Origin: Streptomyces fuscichromogenes
GTDB taxonomy: Bacteria > Actinomycetota > Actinomycetes > Streptomycetales > Streptomycetaceae
Length of the DNA stretch: 64,000 bases
Reading direction: 5' to 3'
NCBI RefSeq assembly: GCF_014645815.1
Contig: NZ_BMML01000021.1
Span: 62,001-126,000, forward strand
A program made the translations under genes and the position numbers. Below, one piece after another: positions 15,897-26,161 of the stretch. Position 1 is the first letter of the stretch, and each line of letters opens with the position of its first letter. Below the pieces are notes generated by a model. That model did not search any database, was not told where the DNA came from, and saw only the letters and a list, made by a program, of their open reading frames with translations.

Positions 15897-16721
15897 TCAC
15901 AGGTCCCCGGCCATCAGTTCGTGGCGGATCTCCTCGGCGAAGTGCCGGGTCAGATGCCGGCGGTGGTCAGGGGTCCCGTTGGGATCGGCGAACCAGACGT
16001 CGGCCGGCAGGTCGTCGATGCTCTGCCGCAGGGTCCGGGCATCGGGCAGGGAGCCGTAGGCGATGCGGACCGGTCGGACGGTGCCGGCGGAGACGGTGAG
16101 CAGCAGGTCGTTGCCGCCCGGCCGCTGCGTGCCGACGAGGAACACCGTCGAACGGCCGAGCCGGGTCAGCGTGAAACGGCGGTGCGCGGTGCGCCTGCGC
16201 AGGGCGTGCCCGGGGACGACGACGCGCCGCAGGATCTCCCCGGGGGCGAGCACGTTGCGGTGGTCGCCGGTGACGAAGTCGAGGGCGTCGACGAAGCGCA
16301 CGGAGCCGTCGGGCGCCCACAGCTCGTACCGCGCCTGCAACGCCACCGTCAGCGTGATCATCGGACCGGCGGGCAGGGACAGGCAGATGTTGCCGCCGAC
16401 GGTCGCCGCGTTCCAGACCTTGAACGAGGACAGGAACGCCTCACAGCTTCTCCGGAAGAGGTCCCCGGCGGTCCAGCTCAGGGGCCACGGGAAGGCGTAC
16501 AGCTCGCGGATGGTGCAGGTGGCGCCGATCTCCAGTCCGTCGTCCCTCGGGACAAGGGGTTCCCAGCCCAGGGCCGTCAGATCGAGCAGCCGTCGCAGGT
16601 CCGGCTGCTCCGTGGAGTAGAGCCACGTACCGCCCGCGAGCCAGGCGTCGCCCTGCCGCCACTGCGTGCCCGGCCGCTCGGGCGGTCGCCGGACGACTTC
16701 GGTGATGGTGTTGAGGTCCAT
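15897..16721 (-). CDS. FAD-binding subunit of molybdenum hydroxylase
   Basis: This 274-residue FAD-binding subunit shows the PCMH-type FAD motif LAGGTWLYS near residue 28, and TVGGNICLSLPAGPM, matching TIGGNI of CO dehydrogenase/xanthine dehydrogenase medium subunits. It lies upstream of the fused iron-sulfur/molybdopterin gene with a gap of 21 bases, so the two probably form one operon and one enzyme complex transferring electrons from molybdenum through iron-sulfur clusters to FAD. It starts at ATG 16721. Confidence 0.9.
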   Translation of the reverse strand: MDLNTITEVVRRPPERPGTQWRQGDAWLAGGTWLYSTEQPDLRRLLDLTALGWEPLVPRDDGLEIGATCTIRELYAFPWPLSWTAGDLFRRSCEAFLSSFKVWNAATVGGNICLSLPAGPMITLTVALQARYELWAPDGSVRFVDALDFVTGDHRNVLAPGEILRRVVVPGHALRRRTAHRRFTLTRLGRSTVFLVGTQRPGGNDLLLTVSAGTVRPVRIAYGSLPDARTLRQSIDDLPADVWFADPNGTPDHRRHLTRHFAEEIRHELMAGDL

Positions 16722-16791
16722 GGGAACCCTGACCTACGGGACAGACGGGCACCGAAACCTTTGCCCCAGTTTACCCCCGTGGTACGACAAC

Positions 16792-16820
16792 GCCCCCGGC
16801 GTCCCGTGGACGCCGGGGGC
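16792..16820. terminator. Strong hairpin downstream of greA
   Basis: GCCCCCGGCGTCC, loop CGT, then GGACGCCGGGGGC: a perfect 13-base stem with a 3-base loop, 15 bases beyond the greA stop. There is no clear U-run, as is usual in Streptomyces. Confidence 0.8.
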
Positions 16821-16835
16821 AGGTCTCTGTCCGGG

Positions 16836-17336
16836 TCAGCCCGAGTAGGGCTCGGCCTTCAGGATCCGCACCGAGGCCTTCTTGCCGTTCGGCAGCTCGT
16901 ACTCCGCGTCCTCGCCCACCTTGTGGCCGATCACCCCGGTGCCCAGGGGGGACTGCGGGGAGTACGTCTCCACGTCGGCGCTCGCGTACTCGCGCGAGGC
17001 CAGCAGGAAGGTCATGGTGTCGTCCTCGTCGCCGTCGAAGGCGATGGTCACCACCATGCCGGGCGCGACGGCGCCGTCCGCGGACGCCGGGGCCTCGCCG
17101 ACCTTGGCGTTCTCCAGGAGCTGGGTCAGCTGGCGCACACGGAGCTCCTGCTTGCCCTGCTCCTCCTTGGCCGCGTGGTACCCGCCGTTCTCGCGCAGGT
17201 CGCCCTCCTCGCGCGCGGCCGCGATCTTGGCGGCGATATCCGTGCGCGCAGGACCAGACAGGTACTCCAGCTCGGCCCTGAGCTGGTTGTACGCCTCCTG
17301 GGTCAGCCAGGTGACGTTCTCGCTGGTCTGGGTCAC
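16836..17336 (-). CDS. greA: Transcription elongation factor GreA
   Basis: GreA rescues backtracked RNA polymerase by stimulating transcript cleavage. The 166-residue protein has the N-terminal coiled coil with the acidic tip GDLRENGGYHAAKEE (Asp46, Glu49 in the position of GDLxENaEY), and the C-terminal FKBP-like domain (SPQSPLGTGVIGHKVGEDAE). GTG at 17336, preceded by GAGGAGC on the coding strand, gives VTQTSENVTWLTQEAY, the usual family start; a longer frame to 17366 adds non-conserved residues. A strong terminator hairpin follows. Confidence 0.95.
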   Translation of the reverse strand: MTQTSENVTWLTQEAYNQLRAELEYLSGPARTDIAAKIAAAREEGDLRENGGYHAAKEEQGKQELRVRQLTQLLENAKVGEAPASADGAVAPGMVVTIAFDGDEDDTMTFLLASREYASADVETYSPQSPLGTGVIGHKVGEDAEYELPNGKKASVRILKAEPYSG

Positions 17337-17504
17337 AGGTGCTCCTCGTCGGTACTGGGAATACAAAGCATCGCCCTACCCAGAAGCATGTTCCTTCATG
17401 GATGGGCGAAACCACGAGCCTAACAATTCAACGGCGGAAGGGGGAGGACATAAGCCATCAGAATCACGTCAACGCAGGTCAGTGCCTACGTATTCAGGCT
17501 GACG

Positions 17505-17903
17505 TCAGTCGGCGTGGCAGCCGAGCAGCTCCGCCGTGGTGCCCCGGGCCGTCGTACGGAGCGTGACCAAACGGTCGATCTCGGTCGCGGAACCGGTGAA
17601 GTGGAAGTCCGCCCGGCCCACCTCGGAGCCGTCCGCGGCCTGGGAGCGCAGCGTGCAGTAGCCGGAGGCGCCGGAGTCCTTGTGGACCTCCAGATGTACC
17701 TTGACCGCGTTGTCCGAGGCGTCGAAGGTGATGACCTGGGCGCTGATCTTGTTCTGCACCACGTAGTGGTAGGCCAGGTAGCCGACCAGGACGACCAGCA
17801 GGGCCCCCAGGACCGCGCCGGCGACCTTGAGTCTGCGGTCGGCGCGCTCGTCCGAGGAGCTGCCGTAACGGCCCTCGGGCAGCCGCGTGCTCGCGGTACT
17901 CAT
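17505..17903 (-). CDS. DUF4307 membrane protein
   Basis: The 132-residue protein has a charged N-terminus (STRLPEGRYGSSSDERADRR, which contains the GRYG motif shared in the family), one transmembrane helix (VAGAVLGALLVVLVGYLAYH), and an extracellular domain of the DUF4307 type. Its function is unknown; as I recall the gene's place beside greA and mca is conserved in Streptomyces. ATG at 17903. It is divergent from mca. Confidence 0.85.
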   Translation of the reverse strand: MSTASTRLPEGRYGSSSDERADRRLKVAGAVLGALLVVLVGYLAYHYVVQNKISAQVITFDASDNAVKVHLEVHKDSGASGYCTLRSQAADGSEVGRADFHFTGSATEIDRLVTLRTTARGTTAELLGCHAD

Positions 17904-18008
17904 GATCGTCCTCCGGACCCCGGAATTATTCGCCCCCCGATTCGGTCACTATAGAAGCCGCCGATCGCCCCCGAGCTACCGGGGCGCCGAGTTACCGAGG
18001 ATTGAGTC

Positions 18009-18890
18009 TTGACTGACCAGCTGCGACTGATGGCCGTCCACGCCCACCCCGACGACGAGTCGAGCAAGGGCGCGGCCACCATGGCGAAGTACGTGTCCGA
18101 GGGGGTGGACGTGCTGGTCGTGACCTGCACGGGCGGGGAGCGCGGCTCCATCCTCAATCCCAAGCTCCAGGGCGACGAGTACATCGAGGAGCACATCCAC
18201 GAGGTCCGCAAGAAGGAGATGGACGAGGCCCGGGAGATCCTCGGCGTCAAGCAGGAGTGGCTCGGCTTCGTCGATTCGGGTCTGCCCGAAGGCGACCCGC
18301 TGCCGCCGCTGCCCGAGGGCTGCTTCGCCCTGGAGGACGTCGACAAGGCGGCCGGCGAGCTGGTGCGCAAGATCCGCGCGTTCCGCCCGCAGGTGATCAC
18401 CACCTACGACGAGAACGGCGGCTACCCGCACCCCGACCACATCATGACCCACAAGATCTCGATGGTGGCCTTCGACGGCGCGGCGGACGCCGAGAAGTAC
18501 CCCGAGGCCGAGTTCGGGCCGGTCTTCCAGGCGCGGAAGCTGTACTACAACCAGGGCTTCAACCGCCCGCGCACCGAGGCGCTGCACCACGCCATGCTGG
18601 ACCGCGGCCTGGAGTCCCCGTACGGGGACTGGCTGAAGCGGTGGAGCGAGTTCGAGCGCACCGAGCGCACGCTGACCACGCACATCCCGTGCGCGGACTT
18701 CTTCGAGATCCGGGACAAGGCGCTCATCGCGCACGCCACGCAGATCGACCCGGAGGGCGGTTGGTTCAAGGTGCCGATGGACCTCCAGAAGGCGGTCTGG
18801 CCGACCGAGGAGTACGAGCTCGCGAAGTCGCTCGTCGATACCTCCCTCCCCGAGGACGACCTCTTTGCGGGCATCCGCGACAATGCCTGA
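18009..18890 (+). CDS. mca: Mycothiol conjugate amidase Mca
   Basis: Mca cleaves mycothiol S-conjugates to release a mercapturic acid that is exported, the actinobacterial detoxification pathway for electrophiles and antibiotics. The 293-residue LmbE/PIG-L-fold protein has the zinc motif AHPDDE (His13, Asp16) near the start, the GERGSILNP loop and HPDH near residue 140. The similar MshB deacetylase is distinguished by family details; the C-terminal region and genomic position favour Mca. The start is the rare TTG at 18009 (LTDQLRLMAVHAHPDDES); an internal ATG would cut into the conserved start. Its presence is strong evidence of an actinobacterium. Confidence 0.92.
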   Translation: MTDQLRLMAVHAHPDDESSKGAATMAKYVSEGVDVLVVTCTGGERGSILNPKLQGDEYIEEHIHEVRKKEMDEAREILGVKQEWLGFVDSGLPEGDPLPPLPEGCFALEDVDKAAGELVRKIRAFRPQVITTYDENGGYPHPDHIMTHKISMVAFDGAADAEKYPEAEFGPVFQARKLYYNQGFNRPRTEALHHAMLDRGLESPYGDWLKRWSEFERTERTLTTHIPCADFFEIRDKALIAHATQIDPEGGWFKVPMDLQKAVWPTEEYELAKSLVDTSLPEDDLFAGIRDNA

Positions 18891-18891
18891 C

Positions 18892-19113
18892 ATGAGCGCA
18901 AGCCTGGCACTGACGCACCTCGTCCCCCTGGCCAAGGAGGTCGACGAGAACAAGGTCACCCCCGGCGTCCTCGGCTTCATCGTCTTCGCGGTGATGGCCC
19001 TGGCGGTCTGGGGTCTGATGAAGTCCATGAACAAGCACATGCAGAAGGTCGACTTCAAGGAGTCCGCCCGCAGCGGGGCGGACTCCGGGACCCCGGCCGA
19101 CCGCAAAGGCTGA
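18892..19113 (+). CDS. Small single-pass membrane protein
   Basis: ATG at 18892 lies 1 base after the mca stop, so it is very probably co-transcribed. The 73-residue protein starts MSASLALTHLVPLAKEVDEN, has one transmembrane helix (GVLGFIVFAVMALAVWGLM) and a charged tail (KHMQKVDFKESARSG). An in-frame ATG at 18883 is an alternative start. I recall no named family. Coupling to mca suggests a supporting role in the detoxification or export of mercapturates, but this is inference. Confidence 0.75.
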   Translation: MSASLALTHLVPLAKEVDENKVTPGVLGFIVFAVMALAVWGLMKSMNKHMQKVDFKESARSGADSGTPADRKG

Positions 19114-19145
19114 CCGCAGGGGCCGACCGCAGGGGCTGACCGGCG

Positions 19146-22100
19146 TCACGCCCCGGCCGGTACCGGCACGCCCATCACCTCGCGGGCGTGCCGGTTCGGC
19201 ACCATGCCCAGCCGCCAGGCCTGCCAGCCCGACTCCAGGTGCACCCCGCGCTCCAGGAGCACGCCGTACGCGGTGACGTACTCGGTCAGCTTCTCGTCGC
19301 GCAGCGGATGGGCGGCGCGGGCGAGCTGGGCCAGCTCCTCCTGGGCGACGGCGGTGCCCACCTCCACGCCGCCGGGCGCGGCGTAGGGGAACAGGGTGCA
19401 GCGCAGGAAACGGGCCCAGTCCTCGCCGCGCAGGTCGCCGTACGACGTGAACAGGGCGACCGCCTCGTCGCACAGCGTGAGGGCCTGCTGGGTGCGGGTG
19501 TTGCCGGCGTCGACGACGGCCAGCTCCAGGCAGGTCCAGGCCTCGCCGTGCACCACGCCGATGCGCTGGAAGTCGGTACGCGCGTCGACCAGGAGCTGGC
19601 GGGCGAAACCGGAGTTGCGCAGCGAGCCGGTCTGGGCGGCCCGCTGGTCGCGGGTGACACGGGCCGAGTGATGGCGGGCGCAGGCCAGGCCGTAGACGTC
19701 CCGCATCCGGGAGAACATCGTGCGCGAGCGCTCCAGCTCGCGGACCGCCTGGTCCAGGGTGCCGGTCTCCTCCAGGGCCTGGCCCAGGTAGTAGACCGTC
19801 CAGGCCTCGCCCCGCGCGTCCTCGTTCTCGCGGTGCCGCGCAGCCGCCCGGCGCAGGCCGTCGACCGCGGGCGAGGCGTCACCGTCCACCAGCCGGGCCC
19901 GGGCCAGCTGGGTCAGCGCCCAGGCCTCGCCCCGGGCGTCGCGGGTACGGCCGTAGCGGTCCAGCGCGGCTGCGAGCTCCCGCTCCGCGCGCGGTACGTC
20001 GCCCATGCGCAGCACCAGCTGACCGAGCTGGAAGTGTGCCCAGGCCTCGCCGTGCACCGAGCCGCCCTCCCGGTGCAGGACGAGCGAGCGGGTGAGCAGG
20101 TCGAGGGCCTCCGGCAGCCGGGCGCGGTCGCGCTGCACCGCGGCCAGGGCGTGCATCGTCCACGCCCGGTCGGTGGCCAGTTCGGGGACGGCCTGGAGGT
20201 CCAGGGCCTCCTGGAGCTTGGCCGCCGCCTCGGTGAGGTTGCCCTGGTGGTGCAGGGTGATCCCGAGCGAGCACAGCGCGCGGGCCGCGCCGGCGTCGTG
20301 ATGCGCCTCCAGGTAGAGGTCGACGACGGAGGTGAGGGTGGTGCGGGCCTTGTCCAGTTCGCCCAGCTGACGGGCCGCGATACCGGTACGCCACTGCACC
20401 GAGCGGACCAGGAGACCCTGGTCGACGGTCTGGGCCAGCTCGCTGATCTCACCGAGCCGGTAGAGGTCGCCGCGCAGCAGGCAGTAGTCGCACAGCGCGC
20501 CCAGCAGGTTCTGCACGGCCGCCTGGTCGACGCCGTCCGCGTGCCGCAGGGCCGCCGTGATGAAGCTCGACTCGTCGTCCAGCCAGCGCAGCGCCTCGTC
20601 GAGCGAGGTGAACCCGTGCGGGCTGAACCGGTCCGAACGGGTCGACATGTTGCCGTCGACCAGGCGCAGCACGGAGTCGGCGAGTTCCGCGTAGTTCACG
20701 ATCAGCCGCTCCTGCGCCGCCGTGCGCTCGGCCGGGGTCTCCTCGTCCAGGAGACGGGCCTGGGCGAAGGAGCGGACCAGGTCGTGCAGGCGGTAGCGGC
20801 TGCCGCGGACGTGGTCGACCAGTCCGGCCCGGCTGAGCGTGACCAGGTGACGGGTCGCCTCCGCCTCGTCCGCGCCCAGCAGGGCGGCCGCGGCCGCCGC
20901 GCCCATCGAGGCCCGGCCCGCCAGCGCCAGCCTTCTCAGCAGCCGGCGCCCGGTCTCCGGCTGGTCGGTGTACCGCAGCCACAGCACCCGCTCCACCGGC
21001 CCGACCGGACCGTACGCGCCCAGGTCGGTGGCGAGCCGGAGCGGTGAACGCGAGCCCAGCGACGAGCCCGCCACCCGCAGCGCCAGCGGCAGCCCGCCGC
21101 ACAACTCCCGGATCCGGTCCGTGGACTGCGCGTCGTACGGTCCCGACGTGTCCTGGGCCGCCGCGTCCAGCAGCTCCTCCGCGCCGGCCGCGTCCAGCGC
21201 CGTGACCGGCAGCCGGTGCACCCAGGCCGGCAGGTCTGCGGGGAGGTCGAGCCGGTCCCGGGCGGTGACCAGGACCAGGCTGTCGGAGCGCTCCGGCACC
21301 AGGGTGCGCACCTGTTCGGGGTCCGAGGCGTCGTCCAGCACGATCGTCACCGCGAGACCCGTGAGGTGCTGGTGGTACAGCTCGCTCAGCCGCTTGACCT
21401 GCTGGTCGGCGGAGGAGCGCTCACGGAACAGCAACTGCTCGCGCGGCGCGCCCAGCCGGTTGAGCAGGTGCAGCAGGGCGTCCCGGGTGGGCAGCGGCGG
21501 CTCGTCCTGGCTGTCGCCGCGCAGGTCCACGACGACCGCACCCCGGAAGAGGTCCTTCAGCTCGTGGGTGGCCCGGACCGCGAGGGCGGTGCGGCCGGAG
21601 CCGGACTCGCCGTGCAGGACCACGACCGTCGGACGGGTCTCGGTGGCCGCGCGGGCCGCCTGCGCCCACTGCCGGATCCGCGCCAGCTCCTGCTGCCGGC
21701 CGGCGAACGGACCGTCCGCGTCGGGGAGCTGGCCGAACGACTGCTGCAGGACCGTACGCCTGCGGGCCGCCGCGCTCTTGTCCGCGCCGCGCAGCCCGGG
21801 ACTCTGCTTCTTGGGGCCCGTGGAGGCGCTGAGCATCCGCTGCTGGTCGAGGAACGGCCGGATGCCCCGCACCTCCAGCGCGGTCAGCCACTGCAGCCGC
21901 AGCTGCTCGGGACCGCCGGGCTGACCGGCCGCGCCCGCGTGGTGATGGGCGGCGGGCAGATGGGAACCGGCGACCTTGACGACCGTGGCGGCCGCGCCGA
22001 TCACTCCGACGGCCACGCCCGCGCCCAGGGCGGTGGCCGCCCCGGTGCCCAGGGAGAGGTCGGCGACGGTGGCGGCGACCGCCGCGACGGCCGCGACCAG

Positions 22101-22346
22101 CAGGGGAGTTCCGGCGCCCTCCTTGGCGTAGCGGCGGCCGAAGCTCGGCCGGCCCGCCTCCGTCTCGTCGAGTGCGTGGGTGTACGCCGTGTACTCCTCG
22201 GCGGCCGTCCGCTCCATCTCCTCCAGCCCGCCGCGCGCGCGGGACAGCAGCACCTGTCCGTCGACACGGCCGCCCGAACGGCGGACCTCCTCCTCCACGG
22301 CCCGCACCAGCAGCCGATCGGCTTCCGCCCGATGGGCGTCCCGCAT
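19146..22346 (-). CDS. STAND-type NTPase with TPR repeats and N-terminal membrane region
   Basis: The 1066-residue protein has four regions. Residues about 1-75 are a charged helical start. Two hydrophobic segments follow at about 85-130 (LLVAAVAAVAATVADLSLG and ALGAGVAVGVIGAAATVVKV). An NB-ARC/AAA-like NTPase begins near residue 235 with Walker A GESGSGRTA (about 243-251), a Walker B candidate TIVLDDA, and the downstream GGLPLALRVAG characteristic of NB-ARC. A long C-terminal half has at least eight helical TPR-like repeats (repeated GEAWxxxxLGxxL). STAND proteins are signalling switches; known relatives regulate antibiotics, stress or phage defence. I see no recognisable effector domain at either end. 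ATG at 22346 was chosen; the preceding residues in the open frame are low-complexity. Confidence 0.82.
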   Translation of the reverse strand: MRDAHRAEADRLLVRAVEEEVRRSGGRVDGQVLLSRARGGLEEMERTAAEEYTAYTHALDETEAGRPSFGRRYAKEGAGTPLLVAAVAAVAATVADLSLGTGAATALGAGVAVGVIGAAATVVKVAGSHLPAAHHHAGAAGQPGGPEQLRLQWLTALEVRGIRPFLDQQRMLSASTGPKKQSPGLRGADKSAAARRRTVLQQSFGQLPDADGPFAGRQQELARIRQWAQAARAATETRPTVVVLHGESGSGRTALAVRATHELKDLFRGAVVVDLRGDSQDEPPLPTRDALLHLLNRLGAPREQLLFRERSSADQQVKRLSELYHQHLTGLAVTIVLDDASDPEQVRTLVPERSDSLVLVTARDRLDLPADLPAWVHRLPVTALDAAGAEELLDAAAQDTSGPYDAQSTDRIRELCGGLPLALRVAGSSLGSRSPLRLATDLGAYGPVGPVERVLWLRYTDQPETGRRLLRRLALAGRASMGAAAAAALLGADEAEATRHLVTLSRAGLVDHVRGSRYRLHDLVRSFAQARLLDEETPAERTAAQERLIVNYAELADSVLRLVDGNMSTRSDRFSPHGFTSLDEALRWLDDESSFITAALRHADGVDQAAVQNLLGALCDYCLLRGDLYRLGEISELAQTVDQGLLVRSVQWRTGIAARQLGELDKARTTLTSVVDLYLEAHHDAGAARALCSLGITLHHQGNLTEAAAKLQEALDLQAVPELATDRAWTMHALAAVQRDRARLPEALDLLTRSLVLHREGGSVHGEAWAHFQLGQLVLRMGDVPRAERELAAALDRYGRTRDARGEAWALTQLARARLVDGDASPAVDGLRRAAARHRENEDARGEAWTVYYLGQALEETGTLDQAVRELERSRTMFSRMRDVYGLACARHHSARVTRDQRAAQTGSLRNSGFARQLLVDARTDFQRIGVVHGEAWTCLELAVVDAGNTRTQQALTLCDEAVALFTSYGDLRGEDWARFLRCTLFPYAAPGGVEVGTAVAQEELAQLARAAHPLRDEKLTEYVTAYGVLLERGVHLESGWQAWRLGMVPNRHAREVMGVPVPAGA

Positions 22347-22474
22347 GTCCCGTCCCCCTCCGGCAGCAACTCCTTTGTCTACAAGTGTCCTTGCGAAGGG
22401 TTCCGATGGCGAGGGGGCGACGATCAGGCGATCGGTGAGGGTTCGGTGGTGGTGCCGGCCGCCGGACGTCCCGG

Positions 22475-22933
22475 CTATCGGGCGGTCTCGCCGGGGCGGC
22501 CGGTCATCCGGCCCCATCCCTTGGACAGCGCCAGGTACACGCAGGCCGCCGCGAGCCCCGCCTCCGCCACGGCGCTGGCCAACGCCTCCAGCAGCTCCGT
22601 GCCCACCGCGGACGTCGTTATGTCGAACCACGCGTCCAGGAGTGAGACCGATGCCGTCGCCGACGCCGTGAGGCGGGCCCGGGCGTCGCCCCGCAGGCCC
22701 AGCACGGCCGTCGCCGCGCAGCCCGCCGCCATCAGGACGTCCAGCCCGATCCAGGCCACCGACCAGTTGTGCACCTCGGTCCTGGTGGGCAGGGTCAGCG
22801 CCAGCACCACCATCCACGGCACGAGCAGCACGGCGGACGATCCGAGAAGGATCAGTGCCCACCTCTTCAGCAGCCTCGTCCGCTTCATCCCGTGCGCCTT
22901 CGTCGTCGGCCTCCCCGCGAACCACCTCAACAT
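22475..22933 (-). CDS. Hypothetical four-helix membrane protein
   Basis: The 152-residue protein has about four hydrophobic segments (ALILLGSSAVLLVPWMVVLAL, VAWIGLDVLMAAGCAATAVL and two more) and a positively charged N-terminus. GAGGGGG lies 6 bases before the ATG at 22933 and supports that start. It is on the same strand as the STAND NTPase, 128 bases upstream. No family is recognised; co-location with a membrane-anchored NTPase suggests, weakly, a shared role. Confidence 0.65.
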   Translation of the reverse strand: MLRWFAGRPTTKAHGMKRTRLLKRWALILLGSSAVLLVPWMVVLALTLPTRTEVHNWSVAWIGLDVLMAAGCAATAVLGLRGDARARLTASATASVSLLDAWFDITTSAVGTELLEALASAVAEAGLAAACVYLALSKGWGRMTGRPGETAR

Positions 22934-23088
22934 CCGAGCCCCCTCGTCCTGTTCCGGATGCGCGGATGCCGTGGATCACGCGCCATTGCTTTCACGCTAG
23001 ACCGCAGAGAAAATTCTGCAAAGGAAATTCGGCGAACATCGGGGGAGGCTCAGGGATGTCTCAGGGTTCTCAGGGTTACGGTGGCCGC

Positions 23089-23737
23089 ATGACCGACGGC
23101 ACGCCCCCGACGGGCGGAGCGCCCGACCCCGCCGCAGACCCCGAGACGCCCGCCGCACCCGCCGAGCTGACCGACGTACCCGGCGAGCTGACCGGCCTGG
23201 AGCGCACCGCCCTCTACAAGTCCCTCGGCAACCCCCTGCGCCGCCGGATCCTCGACTACCTCGGCCGGCACGGCGAGGCCAACTCCACGGTGCTCGCCCG
23301 CGAACTCGGCGAGAGCTCCGGCACCACCAGCTACCACCTGCGCAAACTCGCCGAGCAGAGGCTCATCGAGGAGATCCCGGAGAAGTCGGGCGGCCGGGAA
23401 CGCTGGTGGCGGAGCCTGCCGTTCAGGCACACCACACCCGACCCGGCCACGATGGCCCCGCAGGAGTACGCGGCGGCCGAGCAACTCGCCCTGCTGAAGA
23501 TCGAGCTGGACACCCGCCTGTTCCGCCGTGCCCACCGGGAGTACCGGGGACCGGACGGCTGGGCCCAGGTCCGGCGCGCGGGCACCTGGATGACCATGGA
23601 CGAACTGCACGCCTTCGTCCGCGGCTACCAGGAACTCCTCGACCGTTACGGCCACCCCGGCGAGACCGCCCCCGGCGGGGCGCGCCGGGTCAACCTGCGC
23701 TTCTATGCGGCGCCGGACCCCGTGGGAGAGTGGGAGG

Positions 23738-23757
<20 letters not shown>
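23089..23757 (+). CDS. ArsR/SmtB-like winged-helix regulator
   Basis: The 222-residue protein has a Pro/Ala-rich N-terminus, then a winged helix-turn-helix (LYKSLGNPLRRRILDYLGRH, GEANSTVLARELGESSGTTS, YHLRKLAEQRLIEE), close to ArsR-type or PF12840-type regulators with a C-terminal effector region. No metal-binding Cys pair is visible, so it is not a typical metal sensor. Its last 20 bases overlap the start of the DUF255 gene, so the two are coupled. Three CTCAGGG words lie at 23049-23082, just upstream of the start. Confidence 0.85.
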
Positions 23758-25774
<2,017 letters not shown>

Positions 25775-25803
25775 TGCCCGCGGAAGTCCGAGGGGGGTAC
25801 GTT

Positions 25804-25862
25804 GTCCGGCTGCGGGTGGGTGGGGGTTGCTCGCGCAGTTCCCCGCGCCCCTTTCGGGGCGC
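25804..25862 (+). repeat. Terminator-like intergenic repeat, copy 2
   Basis: GTGGGGGTTGCTCG, then CGCAGTTCCCCGCGCCCC, then TTTCGGGGCGCG, which folds into a strong CGCGCCCC/GGGGCGCG hairpin. It lies 30 bases after the DUF255 stop, in the orientation of that gene. Confidence 0.8.
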
Positions 25863-25932
25863 GTCTGACGGGGCGTGTCTGACAGCGCCCGTCCGGCGGG
25901 GCGATCGTCGTCCTGAAACATGTCATTGATCA

Positions 25933-25950
25933 GAAGAGTTCACACTCTTC
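25933..25950. promoter_or_regulatory. Dyad in the promoter region of the glycosyltransferase operon
   Basis: GAAGAGT-TCAC-ACTCTTC has perfect 7-base arms in the AT-richer 25920-26160 region, 212 bases before the GTG start at 26162. It could be a repressor operator. No regulator gene is adjacent except the ArsR-like protein at 23089. Confidence 0.4.
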
Positions 25951-26161
25951 ACATAGTCCTCATAGGATCCACCTCGTGCTGTGACGGGTGTGACGCACCA
26001 TCACAGTTGGGGCGGGGTAGGCGTGAAGACTTCGTGAGTGAAGTTAGCGTCATGTGTGATCGCTGTTCACCCAAGGGCCCCTAGCATCGCTGGAGCAGTG
26101 CCCGGTTCTGTCTTGTTTCGGGCCGTGGCAGTCATGTTATGTGGGGGGGGAGAACGCAACA

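Larger units (their letters stand above)
25775..26161. other. 387-base gap: terminator-like repeat, then promoter region of the exopolysaccharide locus
   Basis: No convincing gene is present. The first 90 bases hold a copy of the repeat family (25804-25862) that ends the DUF255 transcript. From about 25920 the composition falls to AT-richer sequence, as expected of a promoter region, with a dyad at 25933-25950 and several TGTGA/TCACA words at about 25979-26006. The glycosyltransferase start follows. Confidence 0.6.

Noticed and set aside
13251..17423. A 1390-codon open frame on the + strand across the molybdenum hydroxylase and greA
   Set aside because: It is the antisense shadow of real genes in high-GC DNA: the composition is Arg/Gly/Val/Pro-heavy without motifs, while the - strand has clear iron-sulfur, molybdopterin, FAD and GreA motifs.
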